Below the pieces are notes generated by a model. That model was not told the DNA's origin. It saw only the letters and a list, made by a program, of their open reading frames with translations, and searched no databases. A stretch of DNA of 64,000 nt from Bradyrhizobium symbiodeficiens. GTDB taxonomy: Bacteria; Pseudomonadota; Alphaproteobacteria; Rhizobiales; Xanthobacteraceae. Position 1 is the stretch's first letter. Every line of letters begins with the position of its first letter. The stretch spans positions 6,822,501 to 6,886,500 of the forward strand of contig NZ_CP029427.2 in the NCBI RefSeq assembly GCF_002266465.3, written 5' to 3'. The translations under genes and the position numbers were made by a program. Positions 16,962 through 24,565 of this stretch are shown here, piece by piece.

Positions 16962-17318
16962 TTGACCGCCTTTCCTTGCAAGCTTGCCGTCCTGGTGGCG
17001 CTGGTCCTCTCCGCCGGAGCGGCTGTGGCTCCGGCGCGGGCACAATCCGCTGTCGCCGACGGCCAGAAGCTCGCTTTCGATCGCGGCAAGGGCAATTGCC
17101 TGACCTGCCATGTCATCAAGGGCGGCGACCTGCCGGGAACGATCGGGCCGGAACTGAGGGACCTCAAGACCAAATACCCCGATCGCAGCGAACTCACCGC
17201 GATCATCTTCGACGAGACCAAGCGCAACCCGCAGACCATGATGCCGCCGTTCGGCCGGAACCGGATTTTGACCGAACAGGAGATCAGCGCGATCGTCGAT
17301 TTCCTGCAAACCCTATAA
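16962..17318 (+). CDS. soxX: Sulfur oxidation c-type cytochrome SoxX
   Basis: The product has 118 residues. A signal peptide ends near AQS (about residue 28), a single haem site CLTCH follows (C46, C49, H50), and MMPPFG holds the likely Met axial ligand. SoxX forms the SoxXA cytochrome that couples thiosulfate to the SoxY cysteine in the periplasm. The chosen start is TTG at 16962, with GGGA 7 bases upstream and a well-formed signal peptide right after; the GTG-type extension to 16881 would put 27 polar residues before the signal. First gene of the sox block, 25 bases before soxY. Confidence 0.93.
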   Translation: MTAFPCKLAVLVALVLSAGAAVAPARAQSAVADGQKLAFDRGKGNCLTCHVIKGGDLPGTIGPELRDLKTKYPDRSELTAIIFDETKRNPQTMMPPFGRNRILTEQEISAIVDFLQTL

Positions 17319-17343
17319 CGGCCGGCTGCCCAGGAGATTTGAG

Positions 17344-17829
17344 ATGACCACGACCAGCGGCCCGCTTGCGACAAGGCGCCTGATCCTTCAGGGCGCGGCC
17401 TCCGTCGCCCTGCTCGGCCTTGGCAATCTGCCATTCGCGCCCGCGCGTGCCGCGGCCAATGACAAATATCCGGAAGAGGCCTTCAAGCAGAAGAACGAGG
17501 CCGACGCGATCAAGGCGCTCTATGGCAGGAACGCCGAGCCCTCCGACAAGGTCAAGCTGGATGCGCCCGAGATCGCCGAGAATGGCGGCGTGGTCCCGGT
17601 GTCGGTGACGACGACTCTCGACAAGGTGAGCTCGATCTCGTTCTTCGTGACCGAGAACCCGTTCGCGCTTGCCGCATCCTACAAGATCGCCGAGGGCACC
17701 ATTCCGGGCGTCGCCAACCGGCTGAAGATGGCCAAGACCACCAAACTGGTCGCCATCGTCGAGGCTGACGGCAAGCTCTACAGCGCGACCAAGGAAGTGA
17801 AGGTCACCGTCGGCGGCTGCGGCGGCTAG
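17344..17829 (+). CDS. soxY: Sulfur carrier subunit SoxY
   Basis: The product has 161 residues. A twin-arginine signal peptide is visible (TRRLILQGAASVALLGLG). The mature protein ends in VGGCGG, the flexible arm on which sulfur intermediates are bound by the single cysteine (C159). SoxY works as a complex with SoxZ, and the Tat signal would carry both across the membrane, since SoxZ here has no signal. It sits 25 bases after soxX and 13 bases before soxZ. Confidence 0.96.
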   Translation: MTTTSGPLATRRLILQGAASVALLGLGNLPFAPARAAANDKYPEEAFKQKNEADAIKALYGRNAEPSDKVKLDAPEIAENGGVVPVSVTTTLDKVSSISFFVTENPFALAASYKIAEGTIPGVANRLKMAKTTKLVAIVEADGKLYSATKEVKVTVGGCGG

Positions 17830-17842
17830 GAGGATCGGTCCG

Positions 17843-18154
17843 ATGGCATCAAGCATTCGCGTGCGCGCAACATCCAATGGCGACATCACCGAGGTGCAGG
17901 CGCTGATCCAGCACCCCATGGATACCGGCCTGGTCAAAGATCCCAAGGGTGAGGTGATCCCGGCACACTACATCCAGCAGCTGACATTCGAATGTAACGG
18001 CAAGGACGTCTTCGTCGCCGATTGGGGTACCGCGGTCTCCAAGGACCCCTACGTCAAGTTCAGCTTCAAGGGCGCCAAGAAGGGCGACGACCTCAAGATC
18101 TCCTGGACCGACAACAAGGGTGCGTCGGATACGACCACCGCGAAAATCGCGTGA
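17843..18154 (+). CDS. soxZ: Sulfur carrier complex subunit SoxZ
   Basis: The product has 103 residues, a small immunoglobulin-like protein. The opening IRVRATSNGDITEVQALIQHPM, met here in part, and the later GTAVSKDPYVKFSFKG are classic SoxZ features. No signal peptide is present, in line with co-export bound to the Tat-dependent SoxY. The stop overlaps the soxA start by one base (TGATG). Confidence 0.96.
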   Translation: MASSIRVRATSNGDITEVQALIQHPMDTGLVKDPKGEVIPAHYIQQLTFECNGKDVFVADWGTAVSKDPYVKFSFKGAKKGDDLKISWTDNKGASDTTTAKIA

Positions 18155-19017
18155 TGAAGACCCGATCCGCCCTGCTGCTTGGCTCGCTCGGCGCCGCTCT
18201 CGCAGCGTTCGCCCTCACCTCGCCGCGCGTCGTCGCGGCGGACAAGGTCGATCCCGTTGCCGACGCCAAGGCGTTCCAAAGCTTCTTCTTCCAGAAATTT
18301 CCTGACGTGAAGCACGAGGACTTCGTCAACGGTCCGTATTCCATGAACGCGGACATGAAGCGGCAGTGGCAGGAGAAGGAAGAATTCCCGCCTTACGAAT
18401 TCGCGCTCGACGCCGGCAAGGAGATGTTCGCGACCCCGTTCAAGAACGGCAAGACCTATGCCGATTGCTTCCCCAATGGCGGCGTCGGCGTCCGCCAGAA
18501 CTATCCTTACTTCGACGAGAAGGAGGGCAAGGTCGTCACGCTGGAGCTCGCGCTCAACCGCTGCCGCGAGGCCAATGGCGAACAACCCTATTCCTACGTC
18601 AAGGACGAGATGGCCTCGCTCACCGCCTACATGGCCTTCACCTCGCGCGGCAAGCCGATGGACATCAGGATTCCCGACGACCCGCGCGCGCTCGCGGCGT
18701 TCGAGAACGGCAAGCGCTATTTCTACACGCGGCGCGGCCAGATGAACTTCTCCTGCGCCAGCTGCCATGTGCAGAGCCCGGGCGAGCGCATCCGTGCCGA
18801 GGTCCTGGCGCCGGCGCTCGGCATTCTCAACGCGATGCCAATCTACCGCTCCGAATGGAGCGGCATGGGCACCATCAGCCGCCGCTTCGTCACCTGCAAC
18901 AGCCAGACCCGCGCGGTTCCGCTGGAGCCGCAGTCGGACGAATACCGCGACGTCGAATATTTCCTGTCCTACGTCGCCAACGGCCTGCCGATCTCAGGCC
19001 CGGGAGCGCGGCCATGA
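18154..19017 (+). CDS. soxA: Sulfur oxidation c-type cytochrome SoxA (single-haem type)
   Basis: The product has 287 residues, with a signal peptide ending near VVAADK. One haem-binding site, CASCH (C201, C204, H205), is present. The first-domain haem site of dihaem SoxA proteins is missing; C105 and C137 remain there and probably form a disulfide. C248 in RFVTCNSQTRAVP is the conserved active-site cysteine that ligates haem and is thought to be modified by sulfur. With SoxX it forms the enzyme that attaches thiosulfate to SoxY. The start ATG lies in TGATG at the end of soxZ, and the stop overlaps the next start (ATGA). Confidence 0.95.
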   Translation: MKTRSALLLGSLGAALAAFALTSPRVVAADKVDPVADAKAFQSFFFQKFPDVKHEDFVNGPYSMNADMKRQWQEKEEFPPYEFALDAGKEMFATPFKNGKTYADCFPNGGVGVRQNYPYFDEKEGKVVTLELALNRCREANGEQPYSYVKDEMASLTAYMAFTSRGKPMDIRIPDDPRALAAFENGKRYFYTRRGQMNFSCASCHVQSPGERIRAEVLAPALGILNAMPIYRSEWSGMGTISRRFVTCNSQTRAVPLEPQSDEYRDVEYFLSYVANGLPISGPGARP

Positions 19018-19319
19018 AGCGGTCACTTCCCCTCGCCATGCTGCTGGCCTTGAGCCTCGCGCCAGCGGCGCGCGCGGCAAATGAAGCGGATTACAAGGCG
19101 GCCTACGCCACCGCCGAAGCCGCATCGAAGGAGGCTGCCGGCTTGCGCAACCAGTGGACCACCACCGTCGCGACGCTGACCGCGGCCAGGAAAGCGGCGG
19201 ATGGCGGCGATTTCGACCGCGCCACAGCCGCAGCCAGGGAAGCCGAGGCGCTGGCAAAAGCGTCGATCTTCCAGGCGACGACCGAAAAAGAAGCCTGGAA
19301 AGCGATGGAAATCCGCTAG
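19014..19319 (+). CDS. soxK: Small exported helical protein, SoxK-like (SoxXA-binding)
   Basis: The product has 101 residues, with a signal peptide (LPLAMLLALSLAPAARA). The rest is an alanine-rich helical repeat: YKAAYATAEAASKEAAGL, then WTTTVATLTAARKAADGGDF, then a final helix with QATTEKEAW. Size, position right after soxA and the W...L..A..A...GDF pattern fit SoxK, the SoxXA-binding protein described first in green sulfur bacteria, which raises SoxXA activity. The gene overlaps soxA by four bases and precedes soxB by 56. I recognise the pattern rather than a strict motif, so another small periplasmic helper is possible. Confidence 0.65.
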   Translation: MKRSLPLAMLLALSLAPAARAANEADYKAAYATAEAASKEAAGLRNQWTTTVATLTAARKAADGGDFDRATAAAREAEALAKASIFQATTEKEAWKAMEIR

Positions 19320-19375
19320 ACTGGGCCTTAAGTGGAACCGTCTTGCGATCGTTGAGGGCGCGGAGAATTTTTTGG

Positions 19376-21127
19376 ATGGCGATCCGCCGCCGTGATTTCC
19401 TGAAGAGCGCGGGCCTTGCCGCTGCATCGCTCGGTCTGCCGCGGCTTGCGCGGGGCACCGAGACGGCGAGCATTTACGACCTCGAAAAGTTCGGCAATGC
19501 GCGGATCCTGCACATCACCGACACGCATGCGCAGCTGAACCCGGTTTATTTCCGCGAACCCAGTGTCAATATCGGCATCGGTGAGATGGCGGGGCGACCG
19601 CCGCATCTGGTCGGCCGCGCCTTCCTTGACCGGTTCGGCATCCGCCCCGACAGCGCCGATGCCTATGCCTTCACTTGTCTCGAGTTCGACAAGTCCGCGG
19701 GCCGCTTCGGCAAGCTCGGCGGCTTTGCCCATCTGAAGACGCTAGTCGATCGTTTGCGCGACGAGGTCGGCGAGAAGCGTTCGCTGCTGCTCGACGGCGG
19801 CGATCTCTGGCAGGGCACCGGGCTTGCCAACGTCATGCAGGGTCGCGACATGGTCGAGGTCGCCAATCTGCTCGGCATCGAAGCGATGACCGGGCATTGG
19901 GAGTTCACCTATGGCGAGCAGGTGCTGCGCGACAATCTGGAGCGCTTCAAGGGCGAGTTCCTGGCACAGAACGTGTTCCTGACCGAGGAAGCCGCGTTCA
20001 ACGACGCAACCGCCTTCGACAAGGCGACCGGGCGCGTGTTCAAGCCCTCCGTCGTCAAGGAGATCGGCGGTCATCGGATCGCAATCGTCGGCCAGGCTTT
20101 CCCCTACGTGCCGATCGCCCATCCCAAGCGGTTCACGCCGGACTGGACTTTCGGCATCCGCGAGGAGGAATTGCAGAAGCATGTCGATGCCTTGCGCAGC
20201 GCCGACAAGGTCGATGCGGTCGTTCTGCTGTCGCACAACGGCATGGATGTCGACCTCAAGCTCGCAAGTCGCGTCACCGGCATCGACGTCATTCTCGGCG
20301 GCCATACCCATGACGCCGTGCCGCAGCCGATGCCAGTGAAGAACGCCGCCGGCACCACGCTCGTCACCAATGCCGGCTCCAACGGAAAATTCCTCGCGGT
20401 GCTCGACCTTGCGATCGACAAGGGCAAGGTCGGCGACGTTCGTTATCGCCTGCTGCCGGTCTATTCCGAGCTGCTGAAGCCCGATCCCGCCATGGCCGAG
20501 CTGATCGGCCGGCTGCGCGCGCCGCACGTGACCGACTGGTCGGAGAAGATCGCAACACCCGACCGCCTGCTCTATCGCCGCGGCAATTTCTCCGGGCCGG
20601 TCGACGAGCTGATCTGCACCGCGCTGCGCACCGAGCTCGATGCCGAGATCGCGCTGTCGCCGGGGTTCCGCTGGGGCATTACCGCGCTGTCAGGCCAGCC
20701 GCTGACCATGGAGGATCTGCTCGCAGAGACCGCGATCACCTATCCTGAGACCTACGTGCAGGAGATGACGGGCGCCCAGATCAAGGACGTGCTGGAAGAC
20801 GTCTGCGACAACCTCTTCAATGCCGACCCCTATTACCAGCAGGGCGGCGACATGGTGCGCACCGGCGGGCTCAGCTATACCTGCACGCCGACGGGCGCTA
20901 TCGGCGGCCGCATCTCGGAGTTGAAGCTCAATAGCGGCAAGGCGCTCAGCGCCCACCACCGCTACAAGGTCGCAGGCTGGGCTTCGGTCAACGGCCAGCA
21001 GGGCGCGCCGGTGTGGGATGTCGTCGGCAAATATCTGCGCTCGGGCCGGATGTTTCAGGAGCGGCTCGGCTCCGGCGTGACGCTGAGGGGCGTCGAGGAC
21101 AATCCGGGCATTGCGGGACAGGGATGA
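19376..21127 (+). CDS. soxB: Thiosulfohydrolase SoxB
   Basis: The product has 583 residues. A twin-arginine signal peptide (RRRDFLKSAGLAAASLG) precedes a two-domain fold of the 5'-nucleotidase family. Dimanganese-type ligands are seen in HITDTHAQLNP (D49, H51), DGGDLWQG, the SoxB-specific GHWEFTYG, LLSHNG and LGGHTHDA. The enzyme hydrolyses the sulfate group from thiosulfonate bound to SoxYZ in the periplasm. The ATG at 19376 was chosen because the Tat signal begins there; GGAG lies about 11 bases upstream, after a T-run. The stop overlaps the next gene's start (ATGA). Confidence 0.96.
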   Translation: MAIRRRDFLKSAGLAAASLGLPRLARGTETASIYDLEKFGNARILHITDTHAQLNPVYFREPSVNIGIGEMAGRPPHLVGRAFLDRFGIRPDSADAYAFTCLEFDKSAGRFGKLGGFAHLKTLVDRLRDEVGEKRSLLLDGGDLWQGTGLANVMQGRDMVEVANLLGIEAMTGHWEFTYGEQVLRDNLERFKGEFLAQNVFLTEEAAFNDATAFDKATGRVFKPSVVKEIGGHRIAIVGQAFPYVPIAHPKRFTPDWTFGIREEELQKHVDALRSADKVDAVVLLSHNGMDVDLKLASRVTGIDVILGGHTHDAVPQPMPVKNAAGTTLVTNAGSNGKFLAVLDLAIDKGKVGDVRYRLLPVYSELLKPDPAMAELIGRLRAPHVTDWSEKIATPDRLLYRRGNFSGPVDELICTALRTELDAEIALSPGFRWGITALSGQPLTMEDLLAETAITYPETYVQEMTGAQIKDVLEDVCDNLFNADPYYQQGGDMVRTGGLSYTCTPTGAIGGRISELKLNSGKALSAHHRYKVAGWASVNGQQGAPVWDVVGKYLRSGRMFQERLGSGVTLRGVEDNPGIAGQG

Positions 21128-21582
21128 GGCGAGCGCAGATCTCATTTGCGCTGATGCTGGCGCTGCTGGTCCGAGCCGCGATTTCGCCGACCTCGGCGCA
21201 GCAGGTGCCGCTTCAGGACAAGCCGTTCGCGGAGCACAGAATCGTGCTGCAGCTCTCCGACGGCGATGCGAAGAAGCAAGCGCTGGTGCTGAGCGTCGCC
21301 AACAATCTTCTGAAGGCCTACGCTCCCGACAAGATCGCGATCGAAGTGGTGACGTTCGGGCCCGGCATCGACCTCCTGCTGTCCGGCAGCGAGCGCCGCA
21401 AGCAGGTCGAAAGCCTGATCGCGCAGGGCGTGCGGTTCGACATCTGCCTCAACACGGTCGATACGATCGAACGCGAGACCGGCAAGCGGCCGGATTTCAT
21501 CCCCGCCGCGACACCGGTGCAGGTGGGCGTCGGGCAGATCCTGTTCCTGGCGGAGAACGGGTATACGGTGGTGAGGCCGTAA
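21124..21582 (+). CDS. Exported DsrE-family protein at the end of the sox operon
   Basis: The product has 152 residues, with a signal peptide ending near TSAQQ. A DsrE/DsrF-like fold follows, with VLSVANNLLKAY, EVVTFGPGIDLLL and a single conserved-type cysteine in FDICLNTV. DsrE-family proteins carry or sense sulfane sulfur; exported members occur near sox and sulfide-oxidation genes. The four-base overlap with soxB makes it part of the operon. Its cysteine could accept sulfur from SoxY or from persulfides, but this is inference; the exact partner is unknown. Confidence 0.85.
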   Translation: MRRAQISFALMLALLVRAAISPTSAQQVPLQDKPFAEHRIVLQLSDGDAKKQALVLSVANNLLKAYAPDKIAIEVVTFGPGIDLLLSGSERRKQVESLIAQGVRFDICLNTVDTIERETGKRPDFIPAATPVQVGVGQILFLAENGYTVVRP

Positions 21583-21624
21583 GGCTGTCCTGAGCTTTTG
21601 GCACACCGCCGCGACAGACCCGGT

Positions 21625-21724
21625 GTCATTTCCCGCGAAAGCGCGGAATCCAGTACGCCGCGGCTTTTCCGTATCCCACTACGGCCTCTGGACTGCTGGA
21701 TCGCCCGCTTTCGCGGGCGATGAC
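21625..21724. repeat. Dispersed palindromic repeat, family F
   Basis: A 100-base imperfect palindrome starts GTCATTTCCCGCGAAAGCG and ends CGCTTTCGCGGGCGATGAC. Inner segments pair through GGAATCCAGTA / TGCTGGATC. It lies between the dsrE-like gene and the persulfide dioxygenase gene; the rest of that 270-base gap shows no gene. Confidence 0.8.
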
Positions 21725-21852
21725 GGGGCGGGTGGGGCGCGTTCACGCAAAACAAAATCTTCCAAACTTCATGGTCCACACAGTGAATTGCTTCTCTTTC
21801 TGGCCCCGGGCGTAGTAGAATCCTCGAAATCAGTTCCATGCCGGGTGCTGCC

Positions 21853-22890
21853 ATGATCTTCCGCCAACTCTTCGACAGCGTTTCGGGTACCTACAGCTAC
21901 GTGCTTGCCAGCCGCCCCGGCGGCGAGGCGCTGATCCTCGATCCCGTGCTGGAGAAGGTCGATCGCTACTGCCAATTGCTGCGCGAGCTCGACCTCAAGC
22001 TGGTCAAGGCGGTCGACACCCATCTGCATGCCGACCACGTCACCGGCCTCGGTGAGCTGCGCGACCGCACCCATTGCATGACCGTGATGGGCGACCAGAC
22101 CAAGGCCGACGTGGTGGCGATGCGGGTCGCCGAGGGCGACAAGGTGACGATCGAGGGCCTGTCGCTCGACGTGATGTACACCCCGGGCCACACCGACGAT
22201 TCCTATTCCTATCTGATGGGCGATCGCGTCTTCACCGGCGACACGCTGCTGATCCGCGGCACCGGCCGCACCGATTTCCAGAACGGCTCTTCGCGTGCGC
22301 AGTACGATTCGATCTTCAACCGGCTGCTCAAGCTGCCGGAGGAGACGATGGTGTTCCCGGCGCATGACTACAAGGGCGACACCGTCTCCACCATCGGCGA
22401 GGAGAAGCGCTACAACCCGCGGCTCCAGGTACGCTCGGTCGACGAATATATCGAGCTGATGGCAAACCTGAAATTGCCCAACCCGAAGATGATGGACGTG
22501 GCGGTGCCCGCCAACATGCATGTCGGCCTGCATCAGGAAGAGCTGGAGAAGGAAGGGCGTGCGCTCAGCGCGGTCGAGGCGATCCGCGTCCTCGGCCGGC
22601 CCGACATGCTGCTGGTCGATCTGCGCGAAGCCAACGAGCGGATGAAGCACGGCATGCTCGAAGGCGCGCTGCATACGCCCTATCCGTCCGTCGAGGAAAG
22701 CCTCAAACCGGGCGGCATGCTGCGCGAGGTCGCCGCCGCCACCGGCCGCCGCATCGTGTTCTTCTGCGCGTTCGGCGAGCGCTCGGCGATGGCGGTGGCT
22801 GCCGCCAAGGCGGCCGGCCTGTCCAACACCGCCCACATCGCCGGCGGCGTGGACGCCTGGAAGAAGGCAGGCGGGCCGCTGGTGCACTGA
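21853..22890 (+). CDS. Persulfide dioxygenase-rhodanese fusion (ETHE1-like MBL plus rhodanese)
   Basis: The product has 345 residues. The N-terminal metallo-beta-lactamase domain (about 1-235) carries THLHADH (H57, H59, D61, H62), a TPGHTDDSYSY site and FPAHDYKG, matching ETHE1-type persulfide dioxygenases that use one iron to oxidise glutathione persulfide to sulfite. A rhodanese domain (about 245-345) follows, with the sulfur-carrying cysteine in FCAFGERSA (C305). Fusions of this kind couple sulfur transfer and oxidation. No signal peptide is seen, so it should act in the cytoplasm. Start is either 21853 or the in-frame ATG at 21838. Placement next to sox suggests a joint role in handling sulfane sulfur. 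Confidence 0.9.
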   Translation: MIFRQLFDSVSGTYSYVLASRPGGEALILDPVLEKVDRYCQLLRELDLKLVKAVDTHLHADHVTGLGELRDRTHCMTVMGDQTKADVVAMRVAEGDKVTIEGLSLDVMYTPGHTDDSYSYLMGDRVFTGDTLLIRGTGRTDFQNGSSRAQYDSIFNRLLKLPEETMVFPAHDYKGDTVSTIGEEKRYNPRLQVRSVDEYIELMANLKLPNPKMMDVAVPANMHVGLHQEELEKEGRALSAVEAIRVLGRPDMLLVDLREANERMKHGMLEGALHTPYPSVEESLKPGGMLREVAAATGRRIVFFCAFGERSAMAVAAAKAAGLSNTAHIAGGVDAWKKAGGPLVH

Positions 22891-22942
22891 CGGCCTGCTT
22901 GCGATAGGTCAGAAACTGCACATATGTTCCGGGTAGGATCGG

Positions 22943-23152
22943 ATGAAGCATCACCATCCGGGACAAGGCATGACCAGGATCTGCAAACCAAGCGAGCCGC
23001 CCAAGGTCGCCGAGAACAAGATCGCCGAGAAGAAGCCGGCGGAAGGCAAGGTGAAGACACCTCCGCCGCCTCTCGATGACGACGACTACGAGGACGGCGA
23101 CATCGCAACGCCCAAGCGCGACCGCTATGGCCCGGATGACGAGCCGTTGTGA
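22943..23152 (+). CDS. Small charged, proline-rich protein; unknown
   Basis: The product has 69 residues with no hydrophobic segment: a lysine/glutamate/proline-rich first half (PPKVAENKIAEKKPAEGKVK), then PPPPLDDDDYEDGD and a tail ending RYGPDDEPL. It is likely disordered. The ATG at 22943 has AGGA 5-6 bases upstream; an internal ATG at 22970 is also possible. A 6-bp GC hairpin (23153-23174) follows the stop. No family is recognised. Confidence 0.6.
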   Translation: MKHHHPGQGMTRICKPSEPPKVAENKIAEKKPAEGKVKTPPPPLDDDDYEDGDIATPKRDRYGPDDEPL

Positions 23153-23174
23153 GGGGGCCCGACGGGGCGCCCCC
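23153..23174. terminator. GC-rich hairpin after the small charged protein gene
   Basis: GGGGGC (23153-23158) and GCCCCC (23169-23174) form a stem with a 10-base loop directly after the TGA stop. No T-run follows, so termination would be factor-dependent or weak. Confidence 0.4.
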
Positions 23175-23268
23175 ATGCGCACTAGCTGCCATGCGCCTGC
23201 GTTCGTGGACAAATAACCGCTCTCCCCGATAGTTTGCGCGCCTTCCAGGGAGTGAAACCGAAACTGCA

Positions 23269-24486
23269 ATGGTCGACATTCTTGCCGCACCGCAGCAAGG
23301 CAAGGCGGACAGCGCGCTCCGCACGCTGTCCGGAATCTCGATCGCGCATTGGGTCAGCCATTTCCATCTGCTGGTCCTGCCGATGCTGTTCCCGTTCCTC
23401 AAGGACAAGCTCGGCGTCGGCTATGTCGAGCTCGGCTTCTCGCTGACCACGCTTGCCGTCGTCTCCGGCCTGACGCAGGCGCCGACCGGCTATCTCGTCG
23501 ACCATTTCGGTGCGCGCAAAATCCTGCTGATCGGGCTGGTGCTCGGCGGCTGCGCGCTGATCCTGCTCGGCCTGCATGTGAGCTACGCTTCGCTGATCGC
23601 CTGCGCCGTGCTGCTCGGGCTCGCCAACAGCGTCTATCACCCCGCCGATTACGCCATCCTGGCCGAGCACATGGACGAGGCGCGGATGGGCCGCGCCTTC
23701 TCGATTCACACCTTTGCCGGCTATCTCGGCGGCGCGGTGACGCCGGCGATCATCGCCGCGCTCGTCATCGTGTCGGGCGGGGTCGGCGCGCTGATCGCAT
23801 CCGGCGCCATCGCCATTCTGGTGGCGCTGCTGCTGGTGGCCATCGGCATCCCCGAGGCCGGCGCCCACAAGAAGAAGCCGGGCCACGAGAACGCGCCGAA
23901 GCAGGCCGTCATCACCCCGGCGCTGATCACGCTGACCGCTCTATTCATGCTGCTCAGCCTGTCGGTGGCCGGCATCAACAATTTCGGCGTGGTGGCGCTG
24001 ATGAGCGGCTACGGCACCTCCTATTCGATCGCCAACGTCGCGCTGGCCGCGTTCCTCGGCGCCAGCGCCGCCGGCGTGCTGGCCGGCGGTTTCCTTGCCG
24101 ATCACACCGAACGCCATGGCTATGTCGCCGCGGCCTGCTTTGCCGCGAACGCGGCGATCGTGCTGCTGATCGCGCTGGTGACGCTGCCGGGCTGGGCCTT
24201 GACCGCGACCATGACCGCTGCAGGTTTCCTCTCCGGCGTGATCGCACCCTCGCGCGACATGCTGGTGCGCAATGCCGCGCCGGCAGGCGCCGCGGGACGC
24301 GCCTTCGGCATCGTCTCCACCGGCTTCAACCTCGGCGGCATCGTCTCGCCGCTGCTGTTCGGCTGGATCATGGACCAGAGCGCGCCGCACTGGGTGTTCG
24401 GCGCGTCGGTGATCTTCATGGTCGCGACCGTGCTGCTGTCGCCGTTCACGGAACGGAAGCCGGCCAAGGCTGCAACGCAACCCTGA
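23269..24486 (+). CDS. MFS transporter (fosmidomycin-resistance-like)
   Basis: The product has 405 residues and 12 likely membrane segments. HWVSHFHLLVLPMLFPFLKD and QAPTGYLVDHFGARKILL resemble Fsr-like MFS exporters, and LANSVYHPADYAIL is highly typical of that group. The cytoplasmic centre is lysine-rich (KKKPGHENAPKQ). It is followed 79 bases on by an amidohydrolase gene. The substrate is unknown; drug export is only one possibility for this branch. Confidence 0.88.
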   Translation: MVDILAAPQQGKADSALRTLSGISIAHWVSHFHLLVLPMLFPFLKDKLGVGYVELGFSLTTLAVVSGLTQAPTGYLVDHFGARKILLIGLVLGGCALILLGLHVSYASLIACAVLLGLANSVYHPADYAILAEHMDEARMGRAFSIHTFAGYLGGAVTPAIIAALVIVSGGVGALIASGAIAILVALLLVAIGIPEAGAHKKKPGHENAPKQAVITPALITLTALFMLLSLSVAGINNFGVVALMSGYGTSYSIANVALAAFLGASAAGVLAGGFLADHTERHGYVAAACFAANAAIVLLIALVTLPGWALTATMTAAGFLSGVIAPSRDMLVRNAAPAGAAGRAFGIVSTGFNLGGIVSPLLFGWIMDQSAPHWVFGASVIFMVATVLLSPFTERKPAKAATQP

Positions 24487-24565
24487 GCGCACTTCCCCGC
24501 GGTTGACACTGCGACTGCGCACCCGAAAATGCGCCCAAGCAAAACAACAACCGGGAAGAAGCACC

